A stretch of DNA of 64,000 nucleotides from Acanthosepion esculentum (GCA_964036315.1 OZ038485.1:78484960-78548959); one strand, 5' to 3'. Numbered from the stretch's first letter, positions 32,595-43,865 are shown. The notes: a model not told the origin generated them from the letters alone. A program made the numbers and translations.

Positions 32595-32943
32595 GGTTTT
32601 ACGGCCATATCACGTTAAAACACCGGTTCACGTACGATCACCAAAGTTAAGCAACGTCGTGTCTAGTCAATACCTAGGTGGGTGACTGCTTGGGAATACC
32701 AGGTGCTGGTGGTGTAATGGATAATGGCTCGGAATTAGAGAGCCGAGTAGAAATTCCAGTTGTGTTCATTATACTCACTTACGCGCAAATATCCTTAGGA
32801 AAGGCATGAATCCATCTCTTCTCCCTCCTGCTATGGGTTAATTAGTAAGACGTTTATCAATAAATTATTATTTCCAAATGAAAATCTAAAAATATATTTT
32901 ATGGCTTTAAACAACATGCAAAAGGTTGATAAGCCGTAGAAAA
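32595..32943 (+). repeat. 5S/tRNA chimeric SINE, best-preserved copy
   Basis: 5S-like part 'acggccatatcacgttaaaa', 'gatcaccaaagttaagcaac', 'aggtgggtgactgcttggga' and 'ataccaggtgctg'. The tRNA-like part follows at once ('ggtgtaatggataatggctc', box B degraded), then 'gctatgggttaattagtaag' and the tail 'caacatgcaaaaggttgata'. The 5S part keeps nearly full length and both conserved promoter regions. Confidence 0.9.
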
Positions 32944-33419
32944 CTACTCACTCGAATTATGACTATTCAAATATCTATTTTATGAATTAATTATTTTCCT
33001 GAAATTAGTGATTACAAGGTTACACCACTACCAGTGTTCTTTTTGTTCACACCATCACTAGGAAGGTCATTACCAAAGACAAAAAAAAAGGATAATTTCC
33101 TGGCCATAAGACATGGCTATACTCTGCCAAACAAATATTTTTAGAACACATGGATTATTATTATTATTATTATTTTCTAAGCAGGAGGAACCCACAGCAG
33201 CGACCTGCATACTAATGATCAAACTTTCTATATTAATAATAAAAACTTCCATCATAACGTCAGCTTTACCGCTTTACACCCTTTTCAACTACTAAGCTTA
33301 GTTATCTATTTTAACTGGACCACAGCGGTAATATATTCAACGAAAAAAAAAAAATCCCGATGCTTGAGAAGACGATCTTGCTAAATCACGCAAAACGGTA
33401 GATGCCTAATCTTTATTAT
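32944..33419. other. spacer
   Basis: A short (ATT)n run at 33150-33175. No gene recognised. Confidence 0.4.
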
Positions 33420-33870
33420 TATTGTGAGTGAGAGCAGCACACCAACAAAGTGACGCGACTGTATAAATATACGAAACCCAATATATACATCACGACAAAC
33501 AGTCTGATAAAAGGATACCAAGCACCTGATTCACAACCAGATGTGCACGATATCGTGACAGGTTTTGATGAAAGCAGGTGGGGCCCAGGAGAAATACCTT
33601 CATGTGGATAAAGTCTGCTCAGAGGCTGACTCATCCTTCAAACTTAAAATATCATCTCGACGTCCATCCCCACTACTCCGGCTCATGAACAGATAAGCAC
33701 AGTATGTCATCTTAGGTACATGCCCAGCTGGTTAAGGTCAGGCAACCGACAAGTAAATCTGCGGAACTGAACGGGACATTTGCTGTAGCCCAGCTGAAAT
33801 CACTAACACAAAACAGGTATATGTTAGCACCCTTTAAGATCAGAAACCATGGGAGATATGCCTGGTGTAT
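33420..33870 (-). repeat. interspersed repeat E, copy 1
   Basis: Shares 'tcatccttcaaac', 'gctcatgaacagat', 'ttaaggtcaggcaaccgaca' and 'atgttagcaccctttaa' with 55.86-56.20 kb. Orientation is inferred from the LINE group-3 block that follows copy 2 on the minus strand. Function unknown; it may be untranslated sequence of that LINE. Confidence 0.55.
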
Positions 33871-33879
33871 AATTGGGTG

Positions 33880-34370
33880 TATTTATTATTATTATTATTA
33901 TTATTATTTGGCACAGTGAACCAACTTTCTTATCAGCATACCTAGCAATGGATTCAATATAACCTTTTGACATCATGTCAGCAGAAAATGTTAACCGGAA
34001 AAAGCGCAACGAGTCACTCTCCTGGATGTTAGCATCAGCCGTGCTGATGAGAGGCAGAAAGGTGTCTCTTAGATGATGAATAGAGGGAAGTTTCGTTTTG
34101 AAGGCGTTAAAATTAATATACTATTCCTTACCTCAGTTAATAGCAGATTGTAGGTCATTTTTAAGATCAGCTACCAATTTGACCATATCATATCGATCTG
34201 ATCAGACTTACTATTGAGATAGGAATAAACAGTAAGATAAAAATTAAGAACAAAGTAGATCTAAGAATAGAGCTCAGGGGGACTCTATTCTTGCGCCTAC
34301 TTTGTTCAGACACCTTTGCGCAGACACCTGTATTAGTGCAAAAGTTCTAGAAGAGTGGACATTCAGAATA
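33880..34370 (-). pseudogene. LINE jockey-like group fragment
   Basis: After an (ATT)n run (33883-33908) the minus strand encodes 'LTFSADMMSKGYIESIARYA', 'DKKVGSLC' (33824-34009) and, further 5', blocks matching 11.15-11.45 kb ('gcatcagccgtgctgatgag', 'ggcgttaaaattaata'). Frames are broken. Confidence 0.75.
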
Positions 34371-34603
34371 ATTTTCATTTCGCAATTTGATAGAAATATT
34401 ATAATGACATTTATTCGTGTTTCTATGTATTTGTAGTTTGTTAATTTGTTTATTATTTAATTAATTTGTTAGTTTATTTATATTAATATTTAGTTTGTTA
34501 TTATTCGTTATAATATTTTAGTACTGTCTTTGTCTAAAGTATATTACATTATCTGAGTTGTATATAATGAACTTTTCTTTGCGTTACACACATAAACACA
34601 AAC

Positions 34604-34604
<1 letters not shown>

Positions 34605-34662
<58 letters not shown>

Positions 34663-34845
34663 TGTAACCCGGATATAAGAGAGTTAATGGGACAGGATAA
34701 AAAAGTCTCTTATATCCGGGTTTCTCTTATATCCGGGTTTGGTCTATTTTGTTTAGGCAAGTATGGCTCTAATTTGGGGCCAGAGAAAATCTCTCTTATA
34801 TCCGGGTTTCTCTTATATCCGGGTCTCTTATATCCGGGTTACACT

Positions 34846-34872
<27 letters not shown>
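34605..34872. mobile_element. pogo/Tigger-style MITE inside an (AT)n tract
   Basis: Element 34660-34846 (187 bp) begins 'cagtgtaacccggatataag' and ends with the exact complement. TA flanks it on both sides, and (AT)n lies outside both ends. Inside, the terminal unit 'tcttatatccgggtt' recurs as several direct copies near 34711, 34728, 34796, 34811 and 34826. TA targets and CAGT-type ends are known for pogo/Tigger elements. No transposase, so non-autonomous. The 107-codon frame here is an artefact. Confidence 0.85.
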
Positions 34873-34880
<8 letters not shown>

Positions 34881-35452
34881 GTAAAGGCTGCTCAAAAATT
34901 GGGCAGCTTAAGTCACAAAATAGGCCCAAGAATAAAAAGGGAAATTTGATAGAAAATGATGTCTTCATTTCCTGATGTAGTGATTTCGGAAGATGTATGT
35001 AATATGCGACAAGTCAAAGAAAGTAAAGGATAACAAGACAAAATATTATTCAAAGAGTTCCTTTGTATAGCACCACGTAAATATAATTACAGTGTTATAC
35101 TTAGTAAGGATGGTTCACAAGACAAGTAAAGATTTACTTATTTTATAACATAAAGAACTGATTCTCTGTCCGTTTTACATTGTCTGCGTGTGATTTTGCA
35201 TTCGCGTATGTAACATATGTAATATATATGCATATGATGTATGATTGTGTTCTGCGTGAGAGACTTACATGTGTTTGCATCATGTAATGTGCAAACAAGC
35301 ACCCCCGCCACACATCAATTTGACTGAGTTTGAAATAAGACACTAGGATAATATATTCCTTTATGAATCCATATACATAAATTTGGAGACAAGAAAAAAA
35401 CATTTCTCTTTAAAGCCTTAAAATTAAAGATCTTATTGAAATAGGAAGTTAT
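34873..35452. other. spacer
   Basis: No recognised gene or repeat. Confidence 0.4.
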
Positions 35453-35510
35453 TTTGTAATAAATAGAATAATTTTTAAAAGCTTTTAAAAATTATTCTAT
35501 TTATTACAAA
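35453..35510. repeat. perfect 58-bp palindrome
   Basis: Two 29-bp arms meet with no spacer at the AAGCTT centre (35481/35482); 'tttgtaataaatagaataat' starts the left arm. No mismatch. It could extrude as a cruciform. Nothing coding overlaps. Confidence 0.95.
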
Positions 35511-35644
35511 TATTTTTATATCTGTCATTCAAATAAAATATACATCGTACATACACATACAGTTTTCATGAACTTGAAACGGATATCTGTGTCACGAGGA
35601 TTCATTTCCCATTCCGTCTAGGTAACAAACAAGATAAAAAATGT

Positions 35645-35950
35645 ATCTATGAAAGAATATTAAAAAAAATTATTTGAATCTTGAAAATGAAATTGAAAAA
35701 TGTGTCACTTTAAAGCTACTTTGATATCTATAATAATTACAAACCTGAAAAATGATAGGCAAGAATATTATTAACCAGATCCCTGTTAATCCATGTTTAT
35801 AAGAGATTAAAAGAATCATTGTATGGAATCGCTAAGTATCACTTAACAAACAAAATGCATATATTTACTACCTTGCCTTGCCACAGCTCTTGGATCATAA
35901 TCTGGTAAAGGACTGTATTAAATAGAAAGCAAAAGGTGAAGATGATACTA
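35645..35950 (+). pseudogene. LINE group-3 C-terminal relic
   Basis: Plus-strand copy of the 30.87-31.20 kb block: 'YYLALPQLLDHNLVKDCIK' follows a 'KNIINQIPVNPCL' segment. The end runs into an imperfect (GAT/ACT)n tract to about 36010, as expected at a LINE 3' end. In-frame stops are present. Confidence 0.6.
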
Positions 35951-36067
35951 ATACTACTACTAACCCTAATAATAATACTGATGTTGTTGCTGCTGCTACT
36001 ACTACTACTGCCACTTTTAATAATTTATAGATTGTTATGCGCTCTTTGACGTCATATTTATGAAGTT

Positions 36068-36351
36068 TTCCGTATAACTACGAACAAAGCCACATCGTGC
36101 TAACCGTATTTGGAAATTAAAACGCCACTACTACACACTAAGACATATACATAATGCACACACTCAATTAAGCTGAAAAATCAAATTATCCTTGATAATG
36201 GCTAAAGGTATAGCCGAAAGCGCTCATAAATAAAACATTTGGACAGTTCTTACACACCCTTTGTCCAGCAAAGAAAGCTCTTGTTCGTACACAAGAAAAA
36301 TTAAATAAAAAACTTAACCGTAGTACCTTGTCTGTCGTTTTTAATGAAACT

Positions 36352-36356
<5 letters not shown>
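36068..36356 (+). mobile_element. Penelope-like 3' tail, copy 2
   Basis: About 95% identical by eye to 21825-22097, starting at 'actacgaacaaagccaca'. The hammerhead-like motif is at 36190-36226 and keeps TTGATAA, the GGCT/AGCC stem and GAAA-GCGCTC, but the G's of stem I after the cleavage-site C are changed. It ends directly in (AT)n (36357-36421), as copy 1 ends in an AT satellite. Confidence 0.75.
36190..36226 (+). ncRNA. hammerhead-like motif, copy 2
   Basis: Same core as at 21931-21968, including U at position 3 and A at position 8. Stem I pairing is lost (sequence after the cleavage-site C is 'ataaat'). Confidence 0.45.

Positions 36357-36421
<65 letters not shown>
36357..36421. repeat. 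(AT)n microsatellite
   Basis: Pure AT run. Confidence 0.95.
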
Positions 36422-36425
<4 letters not shown>

Positions 36426-36560
36426 TTTCACCTCAAGCAAGGCAATAAAGTAACAATGAGTGTTAGAGAATATGAGAGAAAAAACAATATTAGTGAGAGT
36501 GAACAATAAAAGAACAAGAATTAAGATGACAGAAGATAACGATTGATATTGTATTCAAAA
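36422..36560 (-). pseudogene. LINE jockey-like 3' untranslated end
   Basis: 'attcatttcacctcaagcaa' to 'gaagataacgattgatattg' matches, in the same orientation, the 3' ends at 10.35-10.63 and 45.12-45.25 kb. Confidence 0.6.
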
Positions 36561-36843
36561 TAATATATTTCTTCTAATAAGTGTAGTATTTTACATGAAG
36601 AAACAATTTAGATTTGAAATTTGCTAATCTTGCCGTCAGCGATGCTACAAGTACCGAACAGGTTTATATAAAATGCAACTTTATTCATTTCTTGAAATAT
36701 GTTAGAGAAAGAAATTAATTACAAAAGTAATGATGTATATTAATGTATCGCTCATGTATAATGTATCGCTCAGTGTCGAGCAAGAGAAATGACCCAGCTA
36801 TATTTCTGAGATGAGGTATTGTCACTATTTACAACATTTACAT

Positions 36844-36945
36844 TGGCCCAGTGGATAAAAGCATGGATTGAAGTAATCCATTGATTGACCCAAAGAAATG
36901 TGAGTCCAATACCTGGCTACAGTAGAGGTAAAGAAAAACTTGTCG
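36844..36945 (+). repeat. tRNA-like SINE head, family 4
   Basis: 'tggcccagtggataaaagca' fits box A and 'gtgagtccaatacctgg' is a degenerate box B at tRNA-like spacing. No body matching another copy was found in the window. Confidence 0.45.
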
Positions 36946-37102
36946 TCTTGAGTTATTAAAATGAAATAACTGAAACTGTGGAACTAGAACAACCTACTCC
37001 GTGGACGAGGTTCGGCTCGAAATTCCTATTGAAGGAGGTCGGAGAATATGACAGTAAAGATGAGGACAGTAGTCCGAACAATGTAAATAGTGTAAATAAG
37101 AA

Positions 37103-37285
37103 ATGATCTATTTACATAATAAAAAGCAACTGAAAACAATGTTTTCAAGAGTAGTGTCTTCAGGACTGTTATGTAAGTTGCCACATTCACCTGAATATTA
37201 TATAAGAAGAGATACAGAACTTGAACGCGATGAGATTCTGAAAAATAAGGTATGCAAAATTTATGAGTCACTAAAGGAAACATAG
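37103..37285 (+). CDS. unrecognised 60-codon frame, weak exon candidate
   Basis: The frame ('MFSRVVSSGLLCKLPHSPEY', 'DTELERDEILKNK') has ordinary amino-acid composition, with a 'aataaggtatgc' site that could be a splice donor after ILKNK. No polypyrimidine tract or acceptor precedes it, and no partner exon was recognised nearby. It could equally be a repeat or chance. Confidence 0.15.
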   Translation: MIYLHNKKQLKTMFSRVVSSGLLCKLPHSPEYYIRRDTELERDEILKNKVCKIYESLKET

Positions 37286-37446
37286 AATGAATTGCTTTTA
37301 ATAATAGAAGATAAACAAAAATTGCACATAATAAATTTATCTATAAATTTAGGAACATTGAAAGCTAATTTGGGTGAAGCGTCTTATTTTATCTGCTAGC
37401 AACTTTCAAGCGCATACGCTTGTTAACATATGCCTAATTAATAAGG

Positions 37447-37951
37447 GTTGATTGATCTATTTTTACTGCTTATCAACCCTTTGCAGGTTATTTAAAGGAT
37501 TTCTTTTAGATAATAGTGGTTTAGGGGAAAGAAGAGGTAGATTCATACCTTTCCCAAGGATATTTACGCGAAAGTGAATAATGCATCCCTCGATTAATGC
37601 GTTTTCGATTAGTGTGCTAAAATTTCTATATACCAAAATTTGATTAGTGTATACATAATTCTCGATTAGTGCGGTAAAACATTCTTCAGTTTAACCATAG
37701 TAATTGAAAATTGATTTTTTTAATAGCTATCGATGTACACTAATCGATGGATTCCTGTATAACGGCTCGACTGGAAATGGAACACGGGTTTCCGATTTCC
37801 AAATACGAGCCGTTATCCATTACACCAACTGCACATCCAATTCTACAACACCTGGTATTTCCAAGTAGTCACCCATACTGACCAGGCTCGATATTGTTGA
37901 ACTTCGGTGATCGTAAGAGAACCGGTGATTCAGTGTAATATGGCCGGAAGC
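37447..37951 (-). repeat. 5S/tRNA chimeric SINE with 14-bp target duplication
   Basis: Flanked by 'cctaattaataagg' (37433-37446) and 'cctaactaataagg' (37952-37965). On the minus strand: 5S-like 'gatcaccgaagttcaacaat' (37.91 kb), tRNA-like 'ggtgtaatggataacggctc', body, tail 'taacctgcaaagggttgata' and 'atcaatc'. The body is interrupted by a 177-bp MITE. Confidence 0.9.
37581..37757. mobile_element. MITE nested in the SINE
   Basis: Interrupts the SINE body between 'acgcgaaagtgaata' and 'aacggctcgactgg'. Ends: 'atgcatccctcgattaatgc', and the complement of the right end 'caggaatccatcgattag', one indel apart. A 'cgattagtg' word is repeated inside (37606, 37630, 37654). TA lies on both sides, and the CAGG-type right end suggests a Tigger/pogo relative. 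Confidence 0.7.
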
Positions 37952-37965
37952 CCTAACTAATAAGG

Positions 37966-38643
37966 ACGTAATAATATTTAACATTACATTGCTAATATAG
38001 ATAATTACTGGTGTGTGCTGAAAAGCTGTTCTGATAAAAGAATCTGCTGTTTAGACAGATTTGCGGAAATGAGTTCGACCGATAACTTTTCTGTACTTCC
38101 TCATATAGCTAATATATTTATTAATCCATAACAATTTAAAAGAGAAGTAATAATTGCTACTAATATATAAAAACAAATTTAAAAAAGTATTTTTACCAAG
38201 ATTTTCTAAAAATGAAACATTCAGAAATAATTTAATTCATTTAGGAATAAGTCCCGGAATTTTAACTAAAATCCGATAATTAGATGATTTTTGCAAGACT
38301 TTCCCAAATCAATGTGTTTTTCGCCACAAAAACACGGTAAAATTTCTCATACTAATTTATGGCCCCCCGTTGACGCCAAACAAGATTTTAACCTAAAATT
38401 TCCAAAGTTCTAAAAATGACTAAAAAAAAAAAATTACATGAAGAATCCTTTGGTCTTTCCTCTTAATATTAACGCAACGATTTCAACGATAAAACTGTTT
38501 TTATTAGGTTTGGAACATCATTTCATCATGTATGCCCATGTTTTGTCGAATCTTTGGAGGTACCTATAAAGTAATGCTTCTTACTACTTTCGTTTTTGTG
38601 GGCGTACTTATAAGCCTTTATGACCTTACATTGCCTGCAGTCG

Positions 38644-38645
<2 letters not shown>
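37966..38645. other. AT-rich spacer
   Basis: No recognised gene or repeat. Confidence 0.4.

Positions 38646-38722
<77 letters not shown>
38646..38722. repeat. (AC)n(AT)n microsatellite
   Basis: (AC)n of about 50 bp followed by (AT)n of about 26 bp. Confidence 0.95.
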
Positions 38723-38726
<4 letters not shown>

Positions 38727-39249
38727 TTCAAAACACCATGTCGGTGCCTCGCGTTTGTATTATAAACTAACGAGCGATTAATGCCGTTTTCAAACAAACA
38801 TAAACATATAAGAGCGTAGAACACGACCCGTTTTCTGATATAGTTTTATGCCGTTTATCTTAGCATGTACTGCAGAATATCCGATCAAAGCTAATATGGC
38901 AGCCCCCACGACAAATCGACGTCAACGTCTTTATAGTCATTTCATGCCAGTAAATGGCAATTTCCTATTTTCACCCAAATAGGCCAACACAGCTAGCCAG
39001 CAATACTATAACAATATAGCAATAGTGAAAGCGTTAATATATTCGCTTTCTTGGAGAATTTGACACTGATATGACAGATTAAAAGCTAGAGGTGCAAAAG
39101 AAACAGCGAGTTACTTACATATTGGACTTGTTTAAATGGACGGCATATCAGGGACCGTGAAGAATAGTAAAAGGACAACATCGCTTAGAGTTAGAATGGA
39201 TAGGAAGTTGCAGAGAGCCAGCGCCACACATGTCATAAAGGGATCAGTT
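38723..39249. other. spacer
   Basis: No gene recognised. 39140-39235 has a 'LEWIGSCREPAPHMS'-like read that might be LINE debris, too weak to call. Confidence 0.35.
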
Positions 39250-39395
39250 ATGTACCATGCGATACATTTCGATACATGACTGACGAGGCAAATTTTTTCC
39301 CGCAGTAGGTTGCCATTTCTTTTTGCGGTAGATCAGTTGTCTTCCAAGGCTATAGAACCCTGTCTGTCCTGCTATTTACCCATAGCTGGGGGATT
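39250..39395 (-). repeat. SINE family 1 long variant, 3' part
   Basis: 'ttcgatacatgactgacgag', 'cgcagtaggttgccatttct', 'ccaaggctatagaaccctgt' and 'ctatttacccatagctgggg' match the 41.6-kb copy. The head is missing. Confidence 0.8.
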
Positions 39396-39884
39396 AATTG
39401 GCTGATTTCACTAGTTTAAATGTTTTATTCTGCTTCAAAGACACCTGTAAAATTACTCTCATTATATAAAAGAAATTTCACGTCAACATATGTGTCTGCT
39501 TTCATTTTGCGGGTTCATGTCATTTTATATCTTGTATTGAATGTCTTCCCACGGCTACAATAGTAACAAAAGCATGATAAAATGTGTACATTAGGGTTAT
39601 TTTTATAACAGTCATGTCGACTTTATTTTCCTTTATTTATCTTTATCATTCCTCTCTTTACGTTTCATGAGGGATTGAGGTTAGTACGCATGCCTGAAAC
39701 TTGTTCCATAAATGATGGACTGGTTTTGTTTTCTACCTAAAGGTGAGGACGACCTGGATTTCTTTCGTGGGATGGGGAAGGTTTGTCTTTTTATGCGTGT
39801 ATGATATGTGCGTATTCTTTTTAACCTCTTTCTAAAACTCTTAGGATTAATTTATGGCTATTCTTCATATTAAAGGAAGACTTT

Positions 39885-40640
39885 GAAAAGAAACTGTCTT
39901 CAGCTTTCTTCTTCCATATGTGCGGTTTCCAATCAGGATACAGACGATCATAGCTCTCCATAATTTCCTGTCCTTTGTAACTTTTAATAATTTGTCTTTT
40001 TTTGTTATTTCTCCTAGACTCTGTTCCACCATCCATTCACTCAAGCTCATTAAGTATGTTATACATTGTTTTCTTCTCTCTTTTCCTCAATTTATTCTGT
40101 GAGTATCAGATTTTCCAAGCCTTCTTTTCTCATTATACTCCCCAGAAACTGCAACTGTATCTTCCTGATATTATGTATAAGTTTCCTTTTTGTTTCCATA
40201 TTCTCTAAAACCTCGTCGGTGCTCATATGTTCTGTCCATGGTATCCTTTGTAGAATCACATTTCTGTTGCGTTAAGTCTGTTTTACATCTTTGAGGAGAT
40301 TCTGCAGCATTCCCTGCCATATAGGAGGACAGATACCCTGTAACGGTTTATTATCCTTTTTTTGTGTCTAATGAAATGTTTCTGTCTCTTAATACTTTCT
40401 TCAGCTTTTCGAAGACGTCTTGGGCTATTCCAATGCAGTGTCTGTTAGAACACTTTCCAGTTTGCAGTGTCTGTTAGAACACTTTCCAGACACTTACATT
40501 TTTGTACTTGTTTCATTTTGATGCCTTCGATTTGTAATTTTCATTTTGGACTCTTACTATTCATAAACATTTTTTCTGTTTTCTTTTCTGAGATGCCTTC
40601 TCCTAATTTTTCTTCAATATTTAAAAAATAATTGATATTT
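39885..40640 (-). pseudogene. LINE group-1 C-terminal relic, longest copy
   Basis: The minus strand carries, in order, a 'gtcttcgaaaagctgaagaa' block, the 'MWFYKGYHGQNI'-type block, 'EKMETKRKLI' and 'ESLGEITKKDKLLKVTKDRK', with 'LWRAMIVCILIGN' at the C-terminal end (frames 39821-40050). A 28-bp direct duplication of 'gtgtctgttagaacactttc' sits at 40440-40488. Multiple frameshifts. Confidence 0.8.
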
Positions 40641-40664
40641 AAAATGATTATTTATTCCAGTTCT

Positions 40665-40930
40665 TACAGAAATTGTGGCACAAGGCCAAAGGGGATGTGG
40701 GGTAAAGCTGGTCAACAGTAATTATCTTATACCTAGCTAATTCGATTCACGACCCATTCATTCATTATAATTTAATCATTCACCACAAGAACTTATTCAT
40801 CACCATTTAATGCTATAAGCACCACAATACCACATATTCGAAGGGAACCTACAAATGTAAAAATCTCACAGTTCATAAATGTCCAAAAATATATAAAAAT
40901 TTCATGAATCATGAAATGAGGGGGAAAAGG
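40665..40930 (+). repeat. interspersed repeat D, copy 1
   Basis: Shares with 47.14-47.45 kb the ordered blocks 'ttgtggcacaaggcc', 'gacccattcattcatta', 'ccacaagaacttattcatca' and 'caccacaataccaca', ending 'tttcatgaatcatgaaatg'. Here 'caaaaatatataaaaattt' occupies the place that is (AT)n in copy 2. The ends 'ggcacaaggcc' recur inverted at 43.69 and 44.39 kb. Confidence 0.75.
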
Positions 40931-41604
40931 ATGACCCCCTGCCCCCAAAACAAACTAAAATATAACAAAATTGTTATATAAAGTGTTCTGTTCTTCTATT
41001 TCCCCTATTATATCCAACTTAAAAATTAACAAAAAATAAAAATCTTTTGAATTTTCTCAAAGAAAAAATGCAAACACCGTAAGTTTGATTTTTGTGAGCC
41101 AGTCACTGATAAGATCTTTATTCATGTATTTTAATAAATCCTTAGTGGAAGTTTTCTTTAAAGAAAAGCAGCATTAAAAGTTGAAACGGCATGCAAACAT
41201 TACGTTTTTACTCACATCTGCGAAACGTGAACTTTGTCGAACGATCTGTTAGTGGGTGGAGAAAACATTTCTACTATACAATCACTTATGATATCTGGAG
41301 GGTCACAGTTCGATTGTCAGCTTAATACTTGACAAACTAACATTTGTACGTTTTAAAAGCTTTCGCTTGTAATAAAAATAAGCAGTTCGGTTTTGTAGTA
41401 CTTAATTTTATGGAATTAGTACTTTTAAAATTATTTTTCTGAAAGAATATATAATTTCGATGTTTACCCAGTTTAATTTGTATGTTACACAGACAAACTG
41501 AGGGGTGAACATGAGAAAAGATTGTGTAGCAATAATGTTCCAAATTAGGAATCACAAAAATTAGCATTCGAAATTTTGGCTTTTTACCTGAACCAAACAG
41601 TCAC
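40931..41604. other. spacer
   Basis: No recognised gene or repeat. Confidence 0.4.
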
Positions 41605-41900
41605 TTATATGCCATGCGTGATACACGCTTAGGCGATCATGTATCTTTCGGTACATGACAGACGAAGCAGATTTTTCCAGCAGTAGTTTGCCATTTCTTT
41701 CTTCAGTACACCAGTTGCCATCCAAGGCTATAGAACCCGATCTATCCTGCTATTTACCCATAGCTGGTGGGGGAGTAGAGGATTCATACCTTTCCCAAGG
41801 GTATTAGCACGTAAGTGAATATAATGGATTCGACTGGAATTCGAACTCGGCTCTCCGATTCCTCAATCCGAGCTGCTATTCATTATTCCACCGTGCCTCC
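41605..41900 (-). repeat. tRNA-SINE, family 1 long variant, near complete
   Basis: On the minus strand: head 'ggaataatgaatagcagctc' with box B 'gagttcgaattccagtcgaa', 'acccttgggaaaggtatgaa', 'ccagctatgggtaaatagca', 'ggatggcaactggtgtac', then 'gtaccgaaagatacatgatc' and 'gcgtgtatcacgcatggca'. This copy is the best guide to the long variant. Confidence 0.9.
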
Positions 41901-42319
41901 TCAAAACACAAAACTTAAACACCCGTAGAAAATACATAGCTATATGAGACAAGCTAAATATAATATTGGGCGGGTAAAAAACAATTTTTTTCAGTTTCTC
42001 CTTTAAATGGCATTAGGATCGTTTAGTTTGTGAAAATGTAAATTTTAAAAAATATAGAAATTAGTGCATTTTTCTTTATTGATTCTAATATTGAATATAA
42101 AATAAGCAAACCTTTCAGCATATGTTTTTTAAGAAAGGTAAAACTGCAACGCAAATGGAAGAAATTATGCTGCTTATAGAAAAATTACTGTGAATTACTG
42201 ACTGTGTCATAAGTGGATATCTTTCGCTGAACGATGCTCAATGGTCGGGTATACCAGTTGAAATTCATAGCAATCAAATCAATACTTCAGAATATTTGAG
42301 TAACCAAATCATCACTATA
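41901..42319. other. spacer
   Basis: No recognised gene or repeat. Confidence 0.4.
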
Positions 42320-42757
42320 GAATTTCTGATCACATGTGTCTGTTAGTGTGGATAGCCAATCCCTAATTTAGCTCGCCTGCTCAAGCACATATGTTTTTAT
42401 TCAACACCTACAGAGACTACGAATGGTTTATACTGCATCTATACTGTGCGAGACTTATTTACCGTTTCTTGGGAAGAGAACGTAATCTGGCGTGATCAAC
42501 AGTTTGAACATCGCCAGTACCCCAAAACCCTCGATCACTTCCTGCTTACATAACAATCGATAGCTTCCGAATAGTTCCGTCCACCCAATTTCACTTGGGT
42601 CAACTTTTTTTCAAACACTTTCTAAAGAAGCTGCAAGCTGGGATTACCTCTCCAGGTTGATAACATGAAAAAGTCACTTTCCTGATAAATCTACCATCGT
42701 CATATTCGAACCCGGGCCTTATGGTCAGATGCAAATGCGGTGATCACTTGAGGATAA
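42320..42757 (-). repeat. tRNA-SINE family 2, copy 2
   Basis: Head on the minus strand with box B 'gggttcgaatatgac'; body shares ordered blocks with 8.78-9.21 kb. Same orientation and length as that copy. Confidence 0.75.
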
Positions 42758-42839
42758 ACAACATTATACAACATGGGAGATAATCAAGGTAGACAAAATA
42801 TCTAAATCAGAGGTTGAAAATTATCACAGTCAATGAAGA

Positions 42840-43400
42840 AAGTTGGTTCACTGTTTTTCTCTCCAGAATGTTATCTTACATGTCTGTAAGTCTACCATTA
42901 GTCCATGCTTAGAATATTGCTGCCATATATGGTCCAGCGCTCCTGCTATATATCTAAAGCTCCTTGATAAACTCCAAAGAAGAATCATCAATATTATTGG
43001 TCCTGATGTGTCATCTCGGCTTCAGTCACTTTCCCACCGCCGTAATTTCTATAAATACTTTCATGATAATTTTTTGGATGAGCTTTTCGCTATGGAGCCT
43101 AGACTTTTTCAATTCAAGCGCAGCACTAGATTAGCGATGAGGTCTCATCCATTTACAATCGAGTTCGCTAGATTTAATTGTACGTTCTATGCTGTTTCTT
43201 TTCTCGCTATTCTCGCTTGTGTAACTCCCTCCATCTCTATGCTTTCCTGCCAATTGTAATCTCCAAAAAACTTAAATGCAATGCTAATCACCGCCTACTG
43301 TCCTCCTGATTCCTCTTCTTTTGTTCCCGCTCCTTAGTAATGTTTATGTTTTCTAATTCTTCTACCCATTGACCCCTTGTGCCTTAGTGCCTTTACTGCC
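42840..43400 (+). pseudogene. LINE jockey-like group C-terminus
   Basis: Frame 42843-43259 (138 codons) reads 'ISPCLEYCCHIWSSAPAIYL', 'KLQRRIINIIGPDVSSRL' and 'FKRSTRLAMRSHPFTIEF'. It is the most intact coding piece of this LINE in the window, with one frame over 400 bp. The 3' untranslated part follows to about 43400 ('caatgctaatcaccgcctac'). The catalytic domain is missing. Confidence 0.85.
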
Positions 43401-43865
43401 ATGCTTGGGGTGAACTTGATTAGATATTTTAATATGAATTATTTTTGTACACAAATATCAACACCGAGAAAGGCTTTCACGGCTGCCTATCTGCGAAATG
43501 ACGGCTCTCTCTGCAACCTATCTACGAAAACACACTCCTCAAAATTCTCAAGAAATATAACACAATGCAATCTACCCATCCCGAAATCTCAAACATCAGT
43601 AACTGAGCTACTTACACCGACCCCAGCCAACAATTCTCCACATTCCATGATTAACAAAACCAGAACCAACATAACCACCATCATCCATACTTGCGGCCTT
43701 GTGCCACATCTAAGCTATGCTTAGAAAAATCATCATAACCACCATCACCACTCGAGACAAATAAAGCCACATCAACAGAAAGAAAGGAAGACCAAATAAA
43801 GCGAAATAAAAATGTGGGTGACAATGTCTTCCAAGCCCACTCGCACATCCCAATGCATAGTTAAA
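43401..43865. other. spacer
   Basis: A 115-codon plus-strand frame (43377-43724) reads low-identity Thr/Ser/Asn-rich sequence and ends in the repeat-D end motif. Judged spurious. Confidence 0.4.

Noticed and set aside
34558..34881. 107-codon open frame over 34.6-34.9 kb
   Set aside because: It is the MITE's repeated terminal units and flanking (AT)n read as protein.
37103..37285. Confident host-gene exon
   Set aside because: Only a donor-like site supports it; no acceptor, no partner exon, no recognised protein. Kept only as a low-confidence feature.
43377..43724. 115-codon Thr/Ser/Asn-rich frame
   Set aside because: Lies in LINE 3' flank and ends in a repeat end motif; no domain.
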